Positions 1-9,153 of a stretch of DNA of 64,000 bases are shown here, in pieces. Source of the stretch: Allopusillimonas sp008369125 (GTDB lineage Bacteria; Pseudomonadota; Gammaproteobacteria; Burkholderiales; Burkholderiaceae_B); assembly GCF_008369125.1 (NCBI RefSeq), contig NZ_VOAY01000002.1, positions 62,001 through 126,000 of the forward strand. Direction: 5' to 3'. Every line of letters begins with the position of its first letter. Position 1 is the stretch's first letter. The notes beneath the pieces were generated by a model, which was not told the origin of the DNA, did no database searches, and was given only the letters and a program-made list of their open reading frames with translations. The translations under genes were made by a program, and so were the position numbers.

Positions 1-784
1 CAACCTCGCCCGATGGGTATTTCTTCGGCGTTAAGCCAAGAAAGGCGCCAACATCGGAAACGCTTTTAAACCGTGATGGGTCATCGACAGCTGTTCTAAA
101 GCTCAGTGCGGTTAGCACACCCACCCCGGGAATAGAGGTTAGCAGCTGGCAAACCGGGTCATTCTTGGCTTGCTTGGCCAGCATTTTGTCGAACTGTCTG
201 ATCTGCCCCGTAATATGGGTCCAAGTATCCAGCAACATTAGTACAACGGGTTTGATCGCCTCGATGGTAGGCTCAGACTCAAGTATGGACCGTTTAAACA
301 CGCTATTTTTTTCAGGTGGCAGTATGACGCCAAATGTTTTCAAAAGCCCTCGGATTTGGTTCGAAATCGTGACACGAATCTGAATCAACTTTTCACGGGC
401 TGTCATCATGAGCCTTTGATGATGACAGTCCAATCTTTTCACATGCGTCGGGCGATACCACCCCGAGCGAACGAGCCTGGCTATGCCTAGCGCGTCATTT
501 CGATCGGTCTTGTTTAATTGCATCCTCAGCGCCGCATGCACATGTTGCGCATGAATACAGTCAACATCCAGCTCGCCGGCCTTCAGAGAGTGATAAAGCC
601 AAACAGCCAAAGGGCCTGTTTCCATGCCAATCTTGGCGTCTTTATAGCCTTGTGCGACGAGAAAGCCCCTTATCGCTACGGGACTGGAGTCAACATCGGC
701 TTGGTAAACCTTTTCGCCCGCTTCATTGACGACGCAAATGGCAGTTTTCTTCTGAGAAACATCAAGGCCAACATACGCTTTCAT
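1..784 (-). CDS. IS110-family transposase, 3' end beyond the window
   Basis: Reading on the minus strand from an ATG at 784 there is an uninterrupted frame of 261 codons that leaves the window at base 1. The N-terminus MKAYVGLDVSQKKTAICVV is the RuvC-like DEDD start typical of IS110/IS1111 transposases. The middle carries NKTDRNDALGIARLVRSG and the far part reads IPGVGVLTAL and then VGAFLGLTPKKYPSGE, the conserved C-terminal transposase_20 block with the region around the catalytic serine. The gene is not visibly damaged. Its start lies about 30 bp from an unrelated IS3 remnant, so it inserted into older mobile DNA. The element ends cannot be set from this window. Confidence 0.93.
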   Translation of the reverse strand, partial: MKAYVGLDVSQKKTAICVVNEAGEKVYQADVDSSPVAIRGFLVAQGYKDAKIGMETGPLAVWLYHSLKAGELDVDCIHAQHVHAALRMQLNKTDRNDALGIARLVRSGWYRPTHVKRLDCHHQRLMMTAREKLIQIRVTISNQIRGLLKTFGVILPPEKNSVFKRSILESEPTIEAIKPVVLMLLDTWTHITGQIRQFDKMLAKQAKNDPVCQLLTSIPGVGVLTALSFRTAVDDPSRFKSVSDVGAFLGLTPKKYPSGEV

Positions 785-811
785 GATCATCTCCTTCATA
801 GGGCAATAAGC

Positions 812-1020
812 TATAAATTACCGCATGTGGTTCCATTTAAAGCCTTTGACGTTACGCAGGTACAAATAGCAGAGCCAAAGCCCCAGTTCCGTTGGTTATG
901 GGTCAGCCGAAGCAGCCAATCGGCAATCTGTTGATTGTCACTGCTTAACTTGGCCTGATAGCGATAGCATTTCTCGCTGATGCTAAACGCATCGCAGGCT
1001 AGGCGAATAGCTACTTGCCC
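812..1020 (-). pseudogene. IS3-family transposase (orfB) fragment
   Basis: On the minus strand the translation VAIRLACDAFSISEKCYRYQ followed by SDNQQIADWLLRLTHNQRNW matches the N-terminal part of IS3-group OrfB proteins. After NWGFG the frame shifts by one base (near 905); in the next frame the expected continuation LCYLYLRNVKGFKWNHMR is readable. The fragment is cut at the left by the IS110 element and at the right by the GntR remnant. It has no start, no DDE core and cannot be functional. Confidence 0.75.
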
Positions 1021-1668
1021 ATCGAACTCGAGTTGTGCAAACAATTTGGGGTGTCGCGCTCTACGGTCCGCGAAGCTCTCAAGCAACTTGTGCGGCAGGG
1101 CTTGCTGGTCAGGAAACGCGGTGTTGGAACACGGGTTTGCGCGGTGGCGCCGGTAAGCCAGTGTGTGCAGCGCATGAGTGGCGTCAGTGATCTGATTCAA
1201 TATGCTACAGAGACCACACTTCATGTTGATAAGAGCGAGATCGTCAGTGTGTCCGGCGATGTGGCAGTCATGTTGGGCGCCTCTGAGGGCGAAACTTGGC
1301 TGCACGTGCGAGGGCTGCGCTTTACCAAGGGTAGCGAACTACCCATCAGTTTTACAGATATCTACATCGCGCCGCGATTCCGCTCCGTAGAGGGAGTGGT
1401 AGGGCGCGTAGCGTGTGCCGTCTACACCCTGATCGACAGGCAGTTTCAGGCAAGTATTATGACCGTCGGGCAAGAAATCCGTGCCACCATCCTCTCCGAG
1501 GAGATGGCTCATCTGCTGATAGTACCGCCGCATACACCTGGCCTCGTGCTGGCGCGCCGATACCTAGACGAGCGCGGCGACCTCACTGTGTGCGCGATCA
1601 GCGTGCTCCCCGACAGCCGTTTCAATTACAGAGAAACCTTCCGACGCGACTCGGTCTTGCTCAGATGA
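1015..1668 (+). pseudogene. GntR/HutC-type regulator lacking its N-terminus
   Basis: The frame starts within the winged helix: ELELCKQFGVSRSTVREALKQL is the recognition helix region, followed by an RKRGVGTRV wing and a full UTRA effector domain (about residues 55-215). Roughly 35 N-terminal residues that precede this point in HutC-family proteins are missing, and the upstream in-frame codon at 1000 is a stop. The TTG at 1015 is only a nominal start. The break coincides with the IS3 orfB remnant, so insertion probably removed the start. The protein resembles the intact GntR at 9154-9894 in domain type. A truncated product would lack part of the DNA-binding domain. Confidence 0.75.
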
Positions 1669-1756
1669 ATCTTGACGTGCGCGTCATTTTGCTCAGCTCG
1701 CTTTTATAAGGCAATTGAACAACAAAGTTAGGCCATATAGTGTGACAGCATAAGCC

Positions 1757-1816
1757 GGCAAACGGAAATAGACTTTACGTATTAACTTATTCCGCCTGCC
1801 AGATTCAGTTTTTTAC
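1757..1816 (+). terminator. Possible terminator after the GntR remnant
   Basis: GGCAAACGGAAATA at 1757-1770 can pair, with two G-T pairs, with TATTCCGCCTGCC ending at 1800. It is followed on the plus strand by AGATTCAGTTTTTT. It lies between the 3' ends of the GntR remnant and the minus-strand acyl-CoA dehydrogenase. The long loop lowers confidence. Confidence 0.4.
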
Positions 1817-3636
1817 TTTGCCAAGGCCACTGCCGCATACCGCCCAGCCAGTTCACCTTCCTGGATGGCGGTAGACATGGCTTGAGCTCGCGGCAAAATA
1901 TACGCCGCATAAAAAATACTGGTTGCGAGTTTCTGCGTATGAAATGCCGTGCCAGCCCCGTCGACCATACGCTTGTGACAAGCCAGCGCAGCGCGTGCCA
2001 TTTGCCAACCTGCGTATACGATGCCCGCCAACATGAGGTAGCTCACGCTACCTGTAAAAACCGCACGCGGTGACTCTTTGGCATTGGCCAGTACAAAGTG
2101 AGTGGCCTGCTCATTAGCATCTATCGCGGCGGCCAGCCTGCGCGCCATCAGGGCAAACCCTCCGGCATCATCGCCACCTTGGTTGGCTGCTTCTTCGAGC
2201 TCAGCCACCGTTGCGTACATTTGAGTGGCAAGAGCCTTGGCGGTAGCGCCACCATCGCGCAATACCTTACGCCCAACAAAATCATTGGCCTGAATCGCCG
2301 TTGTGCCTTCATAAATGGTCAAAATACGGGCGTCGCGATAGTACTGCGCTGCACCTGTTTCTTCGATGTAACCCATGCCGCCATGCACCTGCACACCCAG
2401 TGAGGCCACTTCAATAGATGACTCAGTGGAAAGGCCTTTTACCAACGGCACCAGATACTCATACAGGGCCTTGTTGCGCGCCTGTTCGTGAGCGTCTGGA
2501 TGATGGCGCGACTTATCAAAGGCTGCCGCCGCCACATAGGCCATAGCACGCGTGCCTTCGGTAAGCGCTTTCATGGTCATGAGCATGCGCTGCACATCGG
2601 GGTGGTTAACAATCGCAACAGGCCCCTGAGACCCTTCAAGCGCCTGCCCCTGCAGGCGGTCACGCGCATAGGCGTCGGCGTGCTGCAGGGCGCGTTCTGA
2701 CAGTGCAATGCCCTGTACGCCAACCGCATAGCGGGCGGCGTTCATCATGATAAACATGTATTCAAGGCCGCGGTTTTCTTCGCCTACCAGGTAGCCGACA
2801 GCCCCCTCGCCCACATCGCCTTTACCCGCACCGTACATCAAGACGGTGGTTGGGCTGCCATGAATACCCAGTTTGTGCTCAATAGAGGCACACCACACGT
2901 CGTTGTGCGCACCAAGCGAACCATCGTCATTGACAAGGTACTTGGGAACAATAAACAGTGAAATGCCTTTTACGCCTTTGGGCGCATCAGGTGTGCGGGC
3001 CAGCACCAGATGGACGATATTCTCGGCCATGTCGTGCTCGCCATAAGTGATGAAAATTTTCTGGCCTGACAGGCGATAGCTACCATCACTCTGCTTTACT
3101 GCCTTGCTCGAAACCAGTGCCAGGTCTGACCCGGCCTGAGGCTCGGTAAGGTTCATGGTGCCCGTCCAGCGGCCTTCAAGCATGGGTGGAATATATAAAT
3201 TTTGCTGTTCGGGCGTGCCTACCGCCGTCAGGGCCTCAATGACACCATCGGTCAGCAAAGGACACAGGGCAAAAGACAGATTGGCGGCGTTAAGGTTTTC
3301 ACCCGTGGGCGCGCCCACGAGCTTGGGCAAGCCTTGGCCGCCCCATTTGATCTCGTGCTGCAGCCCTTGCCACCCACCCTGAGCGAACTCCTGAAAAGCC
3401 TCTTTGAAGCCAGGCGACGTTTCAACCTTGCCATTGTTCCATTTGGCCGGATCCGTATCGCCACTGTGATTCAACGGAGCAAGCGCCTGCTCAACAAAGC
3501 GTGCGTTTTCTTCGAGCACCGCATCAACCAGATCTTCAGACACCTCTTCAAAGCCTGGCATTGCCAGCACGTCGTCCAGGCCCGCAAGCTCTTTAATAAC
3601 AAAACGAATATCATCTAAGGGGGCTCGGTAAGTCAC
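1813..3636 (-). CDS. Acyl-CoA dehydrogenase, long DmdC-like form
   Basis: A 607-residue flavoprotein dehydrogenase, longer than the usual 380-400 residues and matching the DmdC/AidB-like subfamily with an extra C-terminal domain. It should oxidise an acyl-CoA to the 2-enoyl-CoA and pass electrons to ETF. Seen: LTEPQAGSDLALVSSKA (about 163-179) for FAD binding, GVQVHGGMGYIEETG (414-428), and the catalytic-base motif IYEGTTAIQ with Glu443. I chose the GTG at 3636 because GGAGATTCT precedes it; an upstream ATG at 3702 would add 22 residues with no family match. It lies downstream of etfB-etfA in the same orientation, although a terminator separates them. The substrate cannot be read from sequence; 3-methylmercaptopropionyl-CoA is only the name-giving case. 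Confidence 0.88.
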   Translation of the reverse strand: MTYRAPLDDIRFVIKELAGLDDVLAMPGFEEVSEDLVDAVLEENARFVEQALAPLNHSGDTDPAKWNNGKVETSPGFKEAFQEFAQGGWQGLQHEIKWGGQGLPKLVGAPTGENLNAANLSFALCPLLTDGVIEALTAVGTPEQQNLYIPPMLEGRWTGTMNLTEPQAGSDLALVSSKAVKQSDGSYRLSGQKIFITYGEHDMAENIVHLVLARTPDAPKGVKGISLFIVPKYLVNDDGSLGAHNDVWCASIEHKLGIHGSPTTVLMYGAGKGDVGEGAVGYLVGEENRGLEYMFIMMNAARYAVGVQGIALSERALQHADAYARDRLQGQALEGSQGPVAIVNHPDVQRMLMTMKALTEGTRAMAYVAAAAFDKSRHHPDAHEQARNKALYEYLVPLVKGLSTESSIEVASLGVQVHGGMGYIEETGAAQYYRDARILTIYEGTTAIQANDFVGRKVLRDGGATAKALATQMYATVAELEEAANQGGDDAGGFALMARRLAAAIDANEQATHFVLANAKESPRAVFTGSVSYLMLAGIVYAGWQMARAALACHKRMVDGAGTAFHTQKLATSIFYAAYILPRAQAMSTAIQEGELAGRYAAVALAK

Positions 3637-3746
3637 AGAATCTCCAATATCTATTGATTTAATTGTCAAAGCGCAATCGAACACGCGTACAACGGGCAGC
3701 ATTTAACCCAGGCTTTGCCTGCGCAGTTTTTCTCATATATTAACCG

Positions 3747-3885
3747 CCTCCACAGTGCTGTGCTCACCGCTTCCACAGAGCTGTGCTTGCGCCTCCACGG
3801 TGCTGTGCTTACCGGCTCCACCGTGCTGTTGCTTACGGTTTCTACGGCACTGCGCTCACCGCATTGATCGTGCTGTGCGCGGGTC
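3747..3885. repeat. Degenerate tandem repeat, about six units of 22-24 bp
   Basis: Six imperfect head-to-tail units with consensus CTCCACNGTGCTGTGCTTACCG lie between etfA and the acyl-CoA dehydrogenase start. Unit boundaries are near 3747, 3770, 3792, 3816, 3839 and 3862. The unit length varies from 22 to 24, so it is not a coding repeat. There are no unique spacers. It sits in the leader of the downstream dehydrogenase gene, within 250 bp of its start. Confidence 0.8.
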
Positions 3886-3954
3886 ATCGCTTTAACCTGC
3901 TTTCATTTCAACCGGATTCAGCCACAAGAACGAAAGAACTCCAGCTGCTTCAAA

Positions 3955-3999
3955 CAAAAAACCCCGAGACAGGAGAGTGCCTGCTTCGGGGTTTTTTTT
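3955..3999 (-). terminator. Bidirectional Rho-independent terminator after etfA
   Basis: CCCCGA and CAGG at 3962-3973 pair with CCTG and TCGGGG ending at 3991. T8 follows on the plus strand, and the A-run before the stem gives a T-run on the minus strand. It lies about 50 bp past the etfA stop and separates the etf operon from the downstream dehydrogenase. Confidence 0.88.
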
Positions 4000-4047
4000 G
4001 GACGGAGCCATCAGCCTTTAAAACTGGCCGATCGCCCGTCGCCAGGA

Positions 4048-4977
4048 TTACAGCAACTCAACCAGCTCTGGAACAGCCTGGAAAAGATCGGCAACCAGCC
4101 CATAGTCGGCCACGCCAAAAATGGGGGCTTCAGCGTCTTTGTTAATGGCCACAATGACCTTGGAGTCTTTCATGCCGGCCAGATGCTGGATGGCACCAGA
4201 AATACCGATGGCCACGTAAAGCTGCGGCGCAACGATTTTGCCCGTTTGACCGACTTGCCAGTCGTTGGGTGCATAACCCGCGTCTACGGCTGCGCGCGAG
4301 GCCCCAAGCGCTGCACCAAGCTTGTCAGCCAATGGTTCGAGCATTTTGAAGTTTTCGGCGCTACCCAGGCCACGACCGCCGGACACCACCACTGCCGCGC
4401 CAGCCAGCTCAGGACGATCGCTCTTGGCAACCTCACGGCCTACAAACGAAGACAGCCCGGCATCAGCCGCCGCAGTCAGCGTTTCAACAGCAGCGCTGCC
4501 GCCTTCAGCGGACAAGGCATCAAATGCCGTGGTGCGCACAGTGAGAACTTTAACTGCATCAGCCGACTGCACCGTCGCAATGGCGTTACCAGCATAGATG
4601 GGGCGCTGGAACGTGTCAGCAGACTCTACAGCGATAATGTCGGAAATTTGTGCAACATCAAGCAGAGCGGCAACGCGGGGAGCAATGTTTTTGCCCGATG
4701 CCGTCGATGCAAACAGAATGTGGCTGTAGTCTTTGGCCACGGCCAGCACCTGGTCAGCAACGTTTTCAGCCAGCCCTTCAGCCAGATAAGGCGCGTCGGC
4801 CAGCAATACTTTGCTTACACCAGCAGCCTTGGCCGCCTGGTCTGCAACAGCTTGCGCACCACTGCCAGCAACGAGTATATGTACATCGCCACCGATTTTC
4901 TGGGCGGCCGCAACGGTATTAAGCGTAGCACCCTTGAGCTGGGCATTATCATGTTCGGCAATTACCAGAATTGTCAT
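4048..4977 (-). CDS. etfA: Electron transfer flavoprotein alpha subunit
   Basis: 309 residues, the standard length. EtfA with EtfB forms the FAD/AMP heterodimer that takes electrons from acyl-CoA dehydrogenases and hands them to ETF:ubiquinone oxidoreductase. Seen: N-terminal Rossmann-like domain beginning MTILVIAEHDN, the FAD-binding SGGRGLGS (199-206), and the signature running from QVGQTGKIVAP to AIGISGAIQH (241-265). It starts directly at the etfB stop (4978), so the two are one operon. It is followed by a clear terminator. Acyl-CoA dehydrogenases at 1.8 and 20.6 kb are natural partners. Confidence 0.97.
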   Translation of the reverse strand: MTILVIAEHDNAQLKGATLNTVAAAQKIGGDVHILVAGSGAQAVADQAAKAAGVSKVLLADAPYLAEGLAENVADQVLAVAKDYSHILFASTASGKNIAPRVAALLDVAQISDIIAVESADTFQRPIYAGNAIATVQSADAVKVLTVRTTAFDALSAEGGSAAVETLTAAADAGLSSFVGREVAKSDRPELAGAAVVVSGGRGLGSAENFKMLEPLADKLGAALGASRAAVDAGYAPNDWQVGQTGKIVAPQLYVAIGISGAIQHLAGMKDSKVIVAINKDAEAPIFGVADYGLVADLFQAVPELVELL

Positions 4978-5727
4978 TTAGATCACCTTCGCTTCGTTCT
5001 TGAGTTTCTCTACCAACGTTGCCACATCGGGCACAACAATGCCTGCCGAACGTGCAGGTGGCTCTGCAACCTTGAGTGTTTTAAGGCGAGGTGTAACATC
5101 AACGCCGAGGTCTTCGGGCGTGAACACGTCGAGCTGCTTTTTCTTTGCCTTCATGATGTTGGGCAAAGTGACATAGCGAGGCTCGTTCAGTCGCAAGTCG
5201 GTCGTAATGATCGCAGGCAATTTGAGCGACAGGGTTTCGAGGCCACCGTCAATTTCACGCGTTACGGTTGCGGTATCGCCAGAAACTTCGACTTTGCTGG
5301 CAAATGTAGCCTGCGACCACCCCAGCAATGCAGCTAGCATTTGCCCGGTTTGGTTGGCGTCATCATCGATAGCCTGTTTGCCGAGAATGACCAGCTGAGG
5401 CTGCTCTTTATCAACAATCGCTTTCAAAAGCTTTGCCACAGCCAGCGGCTGCAGCTCGACATCAGTTTGAATCAGCGCAGCACGGTCTGCCCCAATGGCC
5501 ATGGCCGTACGCAGGGTTTCCTGGCTTTGAGCCACGCCGCACGACACGGCAATCACTTCGGTAGCAACACCTTTTTCTTTCAGACGTGTTGCTTCTTCAA
5601 CGGCAATTTCGTCGAAGGGGTTCATCGACATTTTGACGTTGGCGATGTCTACGCCAGTCTGATCAGACTTAACGCGCACTTTGACGTTGTAATCAACAAC
5701 GCGCTTGACAGGTACCAAGACCTTCAT
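4978..5727 (-). CDS. etfB: Electron transfer flavoprotein beta subunit
   Basis: 249 residues, standard for EtfB, which binds AMP and packs against the FAD domain of EtfA. MKVLVPVKRVVDYNVKVRVK is the typical N-terminus and the family signature is visible as VTREIDGGLETLSLKLPAI through TDLRLNEPRYVTLPN near residues 160-200. The ATG at 5727 is chosen over an ATG seven codons upstream because GGAGG sits six bases before it and the protein then begins as other EtfB proteins do. It is first gene of the etfBA operon. Confidence 0.97.
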   Translation of the reverse strand: MKVLVPVKRVVDYNVKVRVKSDQTGVDIANVKMSMNPFDEIAVEEATRLKEKGVATEVIAVSCGVAQSQETLRTAMAIGADRAALIQTDVELQPLAVAKLLKAIVDKEQPQLVILGKQAIDDDANQTGQMLAALLGWSQATFASKVEVSGDTATVTREIDGGLETLSLKLPAIITTDLRLNEPRYVTLPNIMKAKKKQLDVFTPEDLGVDVTPRLKTLKVAEPPARSAGIVVPDVATLVEKLKNEAKVI

Positions 5728-6123
5728 TGAGTTTCCTCCAGGGGGCATATATAAAACAAGCTAAAAAAACAAAACTTCTTAAGCGTATGATGTAGCCAGC
5801 GGTCGCTGCAGCCGGCTTGTGAGAAATGCATGAACTAGGCAAGCGCATTGCCTCCGTATGCGAGCATGAGTTGCTTAATCTTGTGAGCAGAGTAGGAAAA
5901 AACAAGACAGGCCCATTAAGAACTCGTTCCAACTCCTTCAAGCCAGATTTCGGGCGGTCATGCGCTGTGGTAACTTCATATTTAAGGCAGTCGCGTGCTG
6001 CAGGGCGTGAAGGTCGCAATGCCTTTCCAAGGCCGGTGCGCACCCAGAAGAAGCAACTCGACCTCTGCCGTTTGCCATGGGCTGCAACAACAACAGGAAA
6101 TTACCTTCCGCTTAATGAAAACT
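5728..6123. other. Intergenic region with no supported gene
   Basis: About 400 bp between the amidase stop and the etfB start. It should hold the etfB promoter on the minus strand. Frames here show no family resemblance on either strand and I see no convincing terminator or repeat. Confidence 0.6.
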
Positions 6124-7473
6124 TCAGCCACAAGCAGCCGCGCGTGTTCCCAACAAACCCTGAAGCTTGCGGGCCATGTCGAGGAGCGTCATGTCGTGCC
6201 CCTCCTTCGCGATTAATTGCAAACCAACAGAAAGTGCACCTGCCTGTACGGGAAGCGGAATGCTAATCGCCGGTGAGCCCACAAGATTTGCCAAGAGCGT
6301 CAGATCAGCCTGCTGGGCCGGAGCGGGGTCATCCATTAGAAAAGGCTCATGCCCTGTGGTCGGCAGCAGCAGCATATCAGCTTCAGCCAACCAGTTACGC
6401 CAAATTAGCCGGCCACTGGCAAGTACTCGTTGAGCGCGGGCAATATCGGGCAAGCTGCGAGTTTGGACCCAGCGAAGTGCTGCTGCCAGGTCTGGCGGGA
6501 ATTGTTCAGGCTCTTGATCCCACACATCGCCATAGGTCAACAGCATTTCAAGCTCGCACAACACCAGCCCCGCCCGGCGCACACGGCTCAATTCGCCAGC
6601 CTGCGCGGTAAAGCGCTCAACCGCCCACCCTGCCTCTTCGATGCGCTGAACAGCGGCCTCATAGGCCAGCCAGACTGCCGGTGCAATGTCCAGACCGATG
6701 ACACGATCTGGGGCACGCAACTTGAGTGGACCGGTCGATGAGCCAGTCGGGAAAAAACGTCGGGAATCTGGGTTGTCAACGTCAAACTTGGCGGCCACCT
6801 CCAAAGTTTTCTGCAGCAGCGATACATTGCCGGCTATTAAGCCCAAGTGATCCAGCGCACTGCACAATGGCACACTGCCGCGTGTGCTGAGCAAACCAAA
6901 ACTAGGTTTGAATCCCACAACACCGCAATAACTGGCGGGAATGCGCACTGAGCCCATCGTATCGCTGCCTATTGCGACATCGGCCCACCCTGCCGCAATA
7001 CTGGCTCCGGCGCCGCCACTCGACCCGCCTGGCACGCGACCGGGGTGCGCCGGATTCATGCAATTGCCAAAATCAGGGTTGTGATTGCTGGCACCAAATG
7101 CAGCGGGATGCATGTTGCTCTTGCCCAGAATAATCGCACCCGCCTTGCGCAAGCTGGCGACTACGAATGAATCGTGAGGCGCAATACGCTCGCGCAGCAC
7201 ACCCAGCCCTGCCGCTGTGGGCAGACCTGCCACATCGATGTTGTCTTTAACAGAGAAAACAAGGCCGTCGATTTCGCTTAGTGGACGGCCCTGCGCCCGC
7301 CGGGCATCACTTGAGCGGGCCTGTTCCAGGGCGTCATGTGCCAGCGACAGATAAATATGCGTGTTTGAGTTGTACTCTTGTATCTGGCGCAACATGGCGC
7401 TTACACGCTCTGTGGCCGACTCAAAATCGGTACGGTTTAAAATCGGCCATGCGAGAGTGGTGTTGCCTGTCAT
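6124..7473 (-). CDS. Amidase-signature hydrolase
   Basis: About 449 residues. The amidase-signature catalytic triad is readable: Lys76 in FSVKDNID, the cis-serine in GGSSGGAGASIAAG (149-162) and nucleophile Ser175 in GSDTMGSVRIPASY. It hydrolyses a carboxamide to acid and ammonia in the cytoplasm; the substrate is not shown by sequence. The start is set at the ATG at 7473, preceded by GGAAA; an in-frame ATG at 7485 is possible. It lies 25 bp downstream of the CoA-ligase gene stop, so the two are probably co-transcribed. Beside an imidase-like hydrolase it may act as a half-amidase on the monoamide of a dicarboxylate; this is inference. Confidence 0.92.
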   Translation of the reverse strand: MTGNTTLAWPILNRTDFESATERVSAMLRQIQEYNSNTHIYLSLAHDALEQARSSDARRAQGRPLSEIDGLVFSVKDNIDVAGLPTAAGLGVLRERIAPHDSFVVASLRKAGAIILGKSNMHPAAFGASNHNPDFGNCMNPAHPGRVPGGSSGGAGASIAAGWADVAIGSDTMGSVRIPASYCGVVGFKPSFGLLSTRGSVPLCSALDHLGLIAGNVSLLQKTLEVAAKFDVDNPDSRRFFPTGSSTGPLKLRAPDRVIGLDIAPAVWLAYEAAVQRIEEAGWAVERFTAQAGELSRVRRAGLVLCELEMLLTYGDVWDQEPEQFPPDLAAALRWVQTRSLPDIARAQRVLASGRLIWRNWLAEADMLLLPTTGHEPFLMDDPAPAQQADLTLLANLVGSPAISIPLPVQAGALSVGLQLIAKEGHDMTLLDMARKLQGLLGTRAAACG

Positions 7474-7498
7474 GTCAGTTTCCATACAAAGTGCTAAA

Positions 7499-8896
7499 TT
7501 AACCCTTGCGCTGATCAATCAGACGCATAGGCTTCTGCCTGACCTCAATGCCTGTTAACGCAGCAAGGGCCCCGGCGCCAACCGTTTCCACTTCAAGGTC
7601 AACCCCCAGGGCTATCTTCAGGCGCTGACGATACTGCTCCGCACGTTGTTCATCGCCAGGCTGATGGCTTTCTATCTGAACAGCAAACCTCTCTTTGCCT
7701 GCTTCCGTCTTTGACAGCACACAGATATAGTCACCGGCAAAGTCTGGTTCGTCGCGCAATATATTACCGATGGCCTGAGGGAATACATTGATGCCTTTGA
7801 TCTTGACCATGCTGTCACTTCGCCCGAGAAACCCGGCGATGCGACGGAATGGCAGACCCATGGAAGACTGCCCCGACAACACCTGGGTGATATCGTGGGT
7901 GTTGAAACGGATAATGGGGAATATATCGTCAATGAACAGGCACGAAATAACCAAGTCACCTGATTCGCCATCTGCCACAGGCTTGCCGGTATCGATATCG
8001 CATACCTCCAGATACTGGGCATCTTCCATAATGTAAAGCCCGTCATGATCTGGGCCTTCGCCGGCGATCATGCCCGTATCGCCTACCCCATACCAGTCAA
8101 AGGTTTCGACCTGTGGTCCCCAGGCGAGATTGAGCGCCTCTCTTGACTCAAAAGACAGATGACCAATAATGCGCTTCAAACCAATATCTTTGACAGGGTC
8201 GATACCGTGCTCGACCGCCACCTGGGCAAGCCTGGTCAGGTAGTCGCCAAAACCCGTCAAAATGGTTACGCCGAAATCTCGCATCAACTCTACTTGCTTG
8301 ATCGATGGTGTTTCAACCCCGGTCCCCGCAGACAGAAAAATAGCCGATGTGTATTTGGTAAACGCTTCGCGAATGTAATGACCGCCGTTGATCAGCCCAT
8401 GTCCGTATACCGACTGTACGACGTCATTAACGCCCACTCCCTGCATGCCGTAAAGGCGTCCGAGCAACAGCGACTGAATTTCTCGAGTTTTGGGGCTGAA
8501 CACCAAAGGTTGCGGCCTGCCTGTCGTACCTGACGTGGTGTGCATAACCATTGGAATAATCTTCCCGTCGACGGGGATATCTCTGCCATGATGGTCGCCA
8601 AAAGGAGGGTGCAGGGCGACGCTCTCCATAATCTCGGCTTTGCCAAAGCTTGGCAGCTTTTCGATGTCATCAATACTGCGGATATCGTCGGGCGAAACAC
8701 CGGCCCCTTGCCATAAGCGCTGATAAAAAGGGATCTGCCAAGCGCGACTTACCGCACGCATGAATAATTCATTTTGCCCGGCCCGAAGCTCGTCCTGGCT
8801 CATGCCCACAAAACCAGACATGAACTGCTCTCCCATTGGAAAGCGCTTGCCTATGACGTCCGGGTTAAAGCTTTGATAGTAAAGACTAGCCTGCAT
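7499..8896 (-). CDS. PaaK-like AMP-dependent acyl-CoA ligase
   Basis: 465 residues, close to phenylacetate-CoA ligases (about 430-440). The ATP/AMP-binding P-loop HTTSGTTGRPQPL (119-131) is clear, as are DWYGVGDTGMIAGEG in the adenylation core and FLGRSDSMVKIKGINVFP, the hinge into the C-terminal domain. It should activate a carboxylic acid to its CoA thioester through an acyl-adenylate. GAGGAGATAT precedes the ATG. The palindromic operator at 8976-8985 lies 80 bp upstream. It is the first gene of a unit with the amidase. Similarity to PaaK does not make phenylacetate the substrate, and no other phenylacetate genes are present. Confidence 0.9.
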   Translation of the reverse strand: MQASLYYQSFNPDVIGKRFPMGEQFMSGFVGMSQDELRAGQNELFMRAVSRAWQIPFYQRLWQGAGVSPDDIRSIDDIEKLPSFGKAEIMESVALHPPFGDHHGRDIPVDGKIIPMVMHTTSGTTGRPQPLVFSPKTREIQSLLLGRLYGMQGVGVNDVVQSVYGHGLINGGHYIREAFTKYTSAIFLSAGTGVETPSIKQVELMRDFGVTILTGFGDYLTRLAQVAVEHGIDPVKDIGLKRIIGHLSFESREALNLAWGPQVETFDWYGVGDTGMIAGEGPDHDGLYIMEDAQYLEVCDIDTGKPVADGESGDLVISCLFIDDIFPIIRFNTHDITQVLSGQSSMGLPFRRIAGFLGRSDSMVKIKGINVFPQAIGNILRDEPDFAGDYICVLSKTEAGKERFAVQIESHQPGDEQRAEQYRQRLKIALGVDLEVETVGAGALAALTGIEVRQKPMRLIDQRKG

Positions 8897-8975
8897 AACG
8901 CGATATCTCCTCAGCTAAGACGCTCCTGTCAGGGAAACGTCACATTCATCTTGTTGTTTGGATTACAATTTAATA

Positions 8976-8985
8976 TGTACGTACA
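8976..8985. promoter_or_regulatory. TGTACGTACA operator, upstream of the CoA-ligase gene
   Basis: Perfect 10-bp palindrome between the minus-strand ligase gene and the plus-strand GntR gene. The same decamer recurs at 12133, 20452, 23206, 23301 and 28948, with a one-mismatch copy at 12152. The TGT...ACA outer triplets fit the general HutC/UTRA operator form. Probably bound by the adjacent GntR protein. Confidence 0.78.
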
Positions 8986-9153
8986 AATAAAGAAGTTATC
9001 ACAGCGCGCTTTTTTTAACAACAGAATTTTCTTCGCGCCATCGCTGACCACACAGTGGCAAACATCGTATGCTTTATGTACGGTGAAATTGCGACGCATA
9101 AATTATTCGGGGTATCATGTGGAAACCGGAATGCAGGCATTAGGACCACAAAC

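Noticed and set aside
3747..3885. CRISPR-like array
   Set aside because: Units are adjacent with no unique spacers, vary in length and there are no cas genes.
4183..5337. 384-codon open frame on the plus strand
   Set aside because: Lies antisense to etfA and etfB, which are certain; its translation has no family resemblance.
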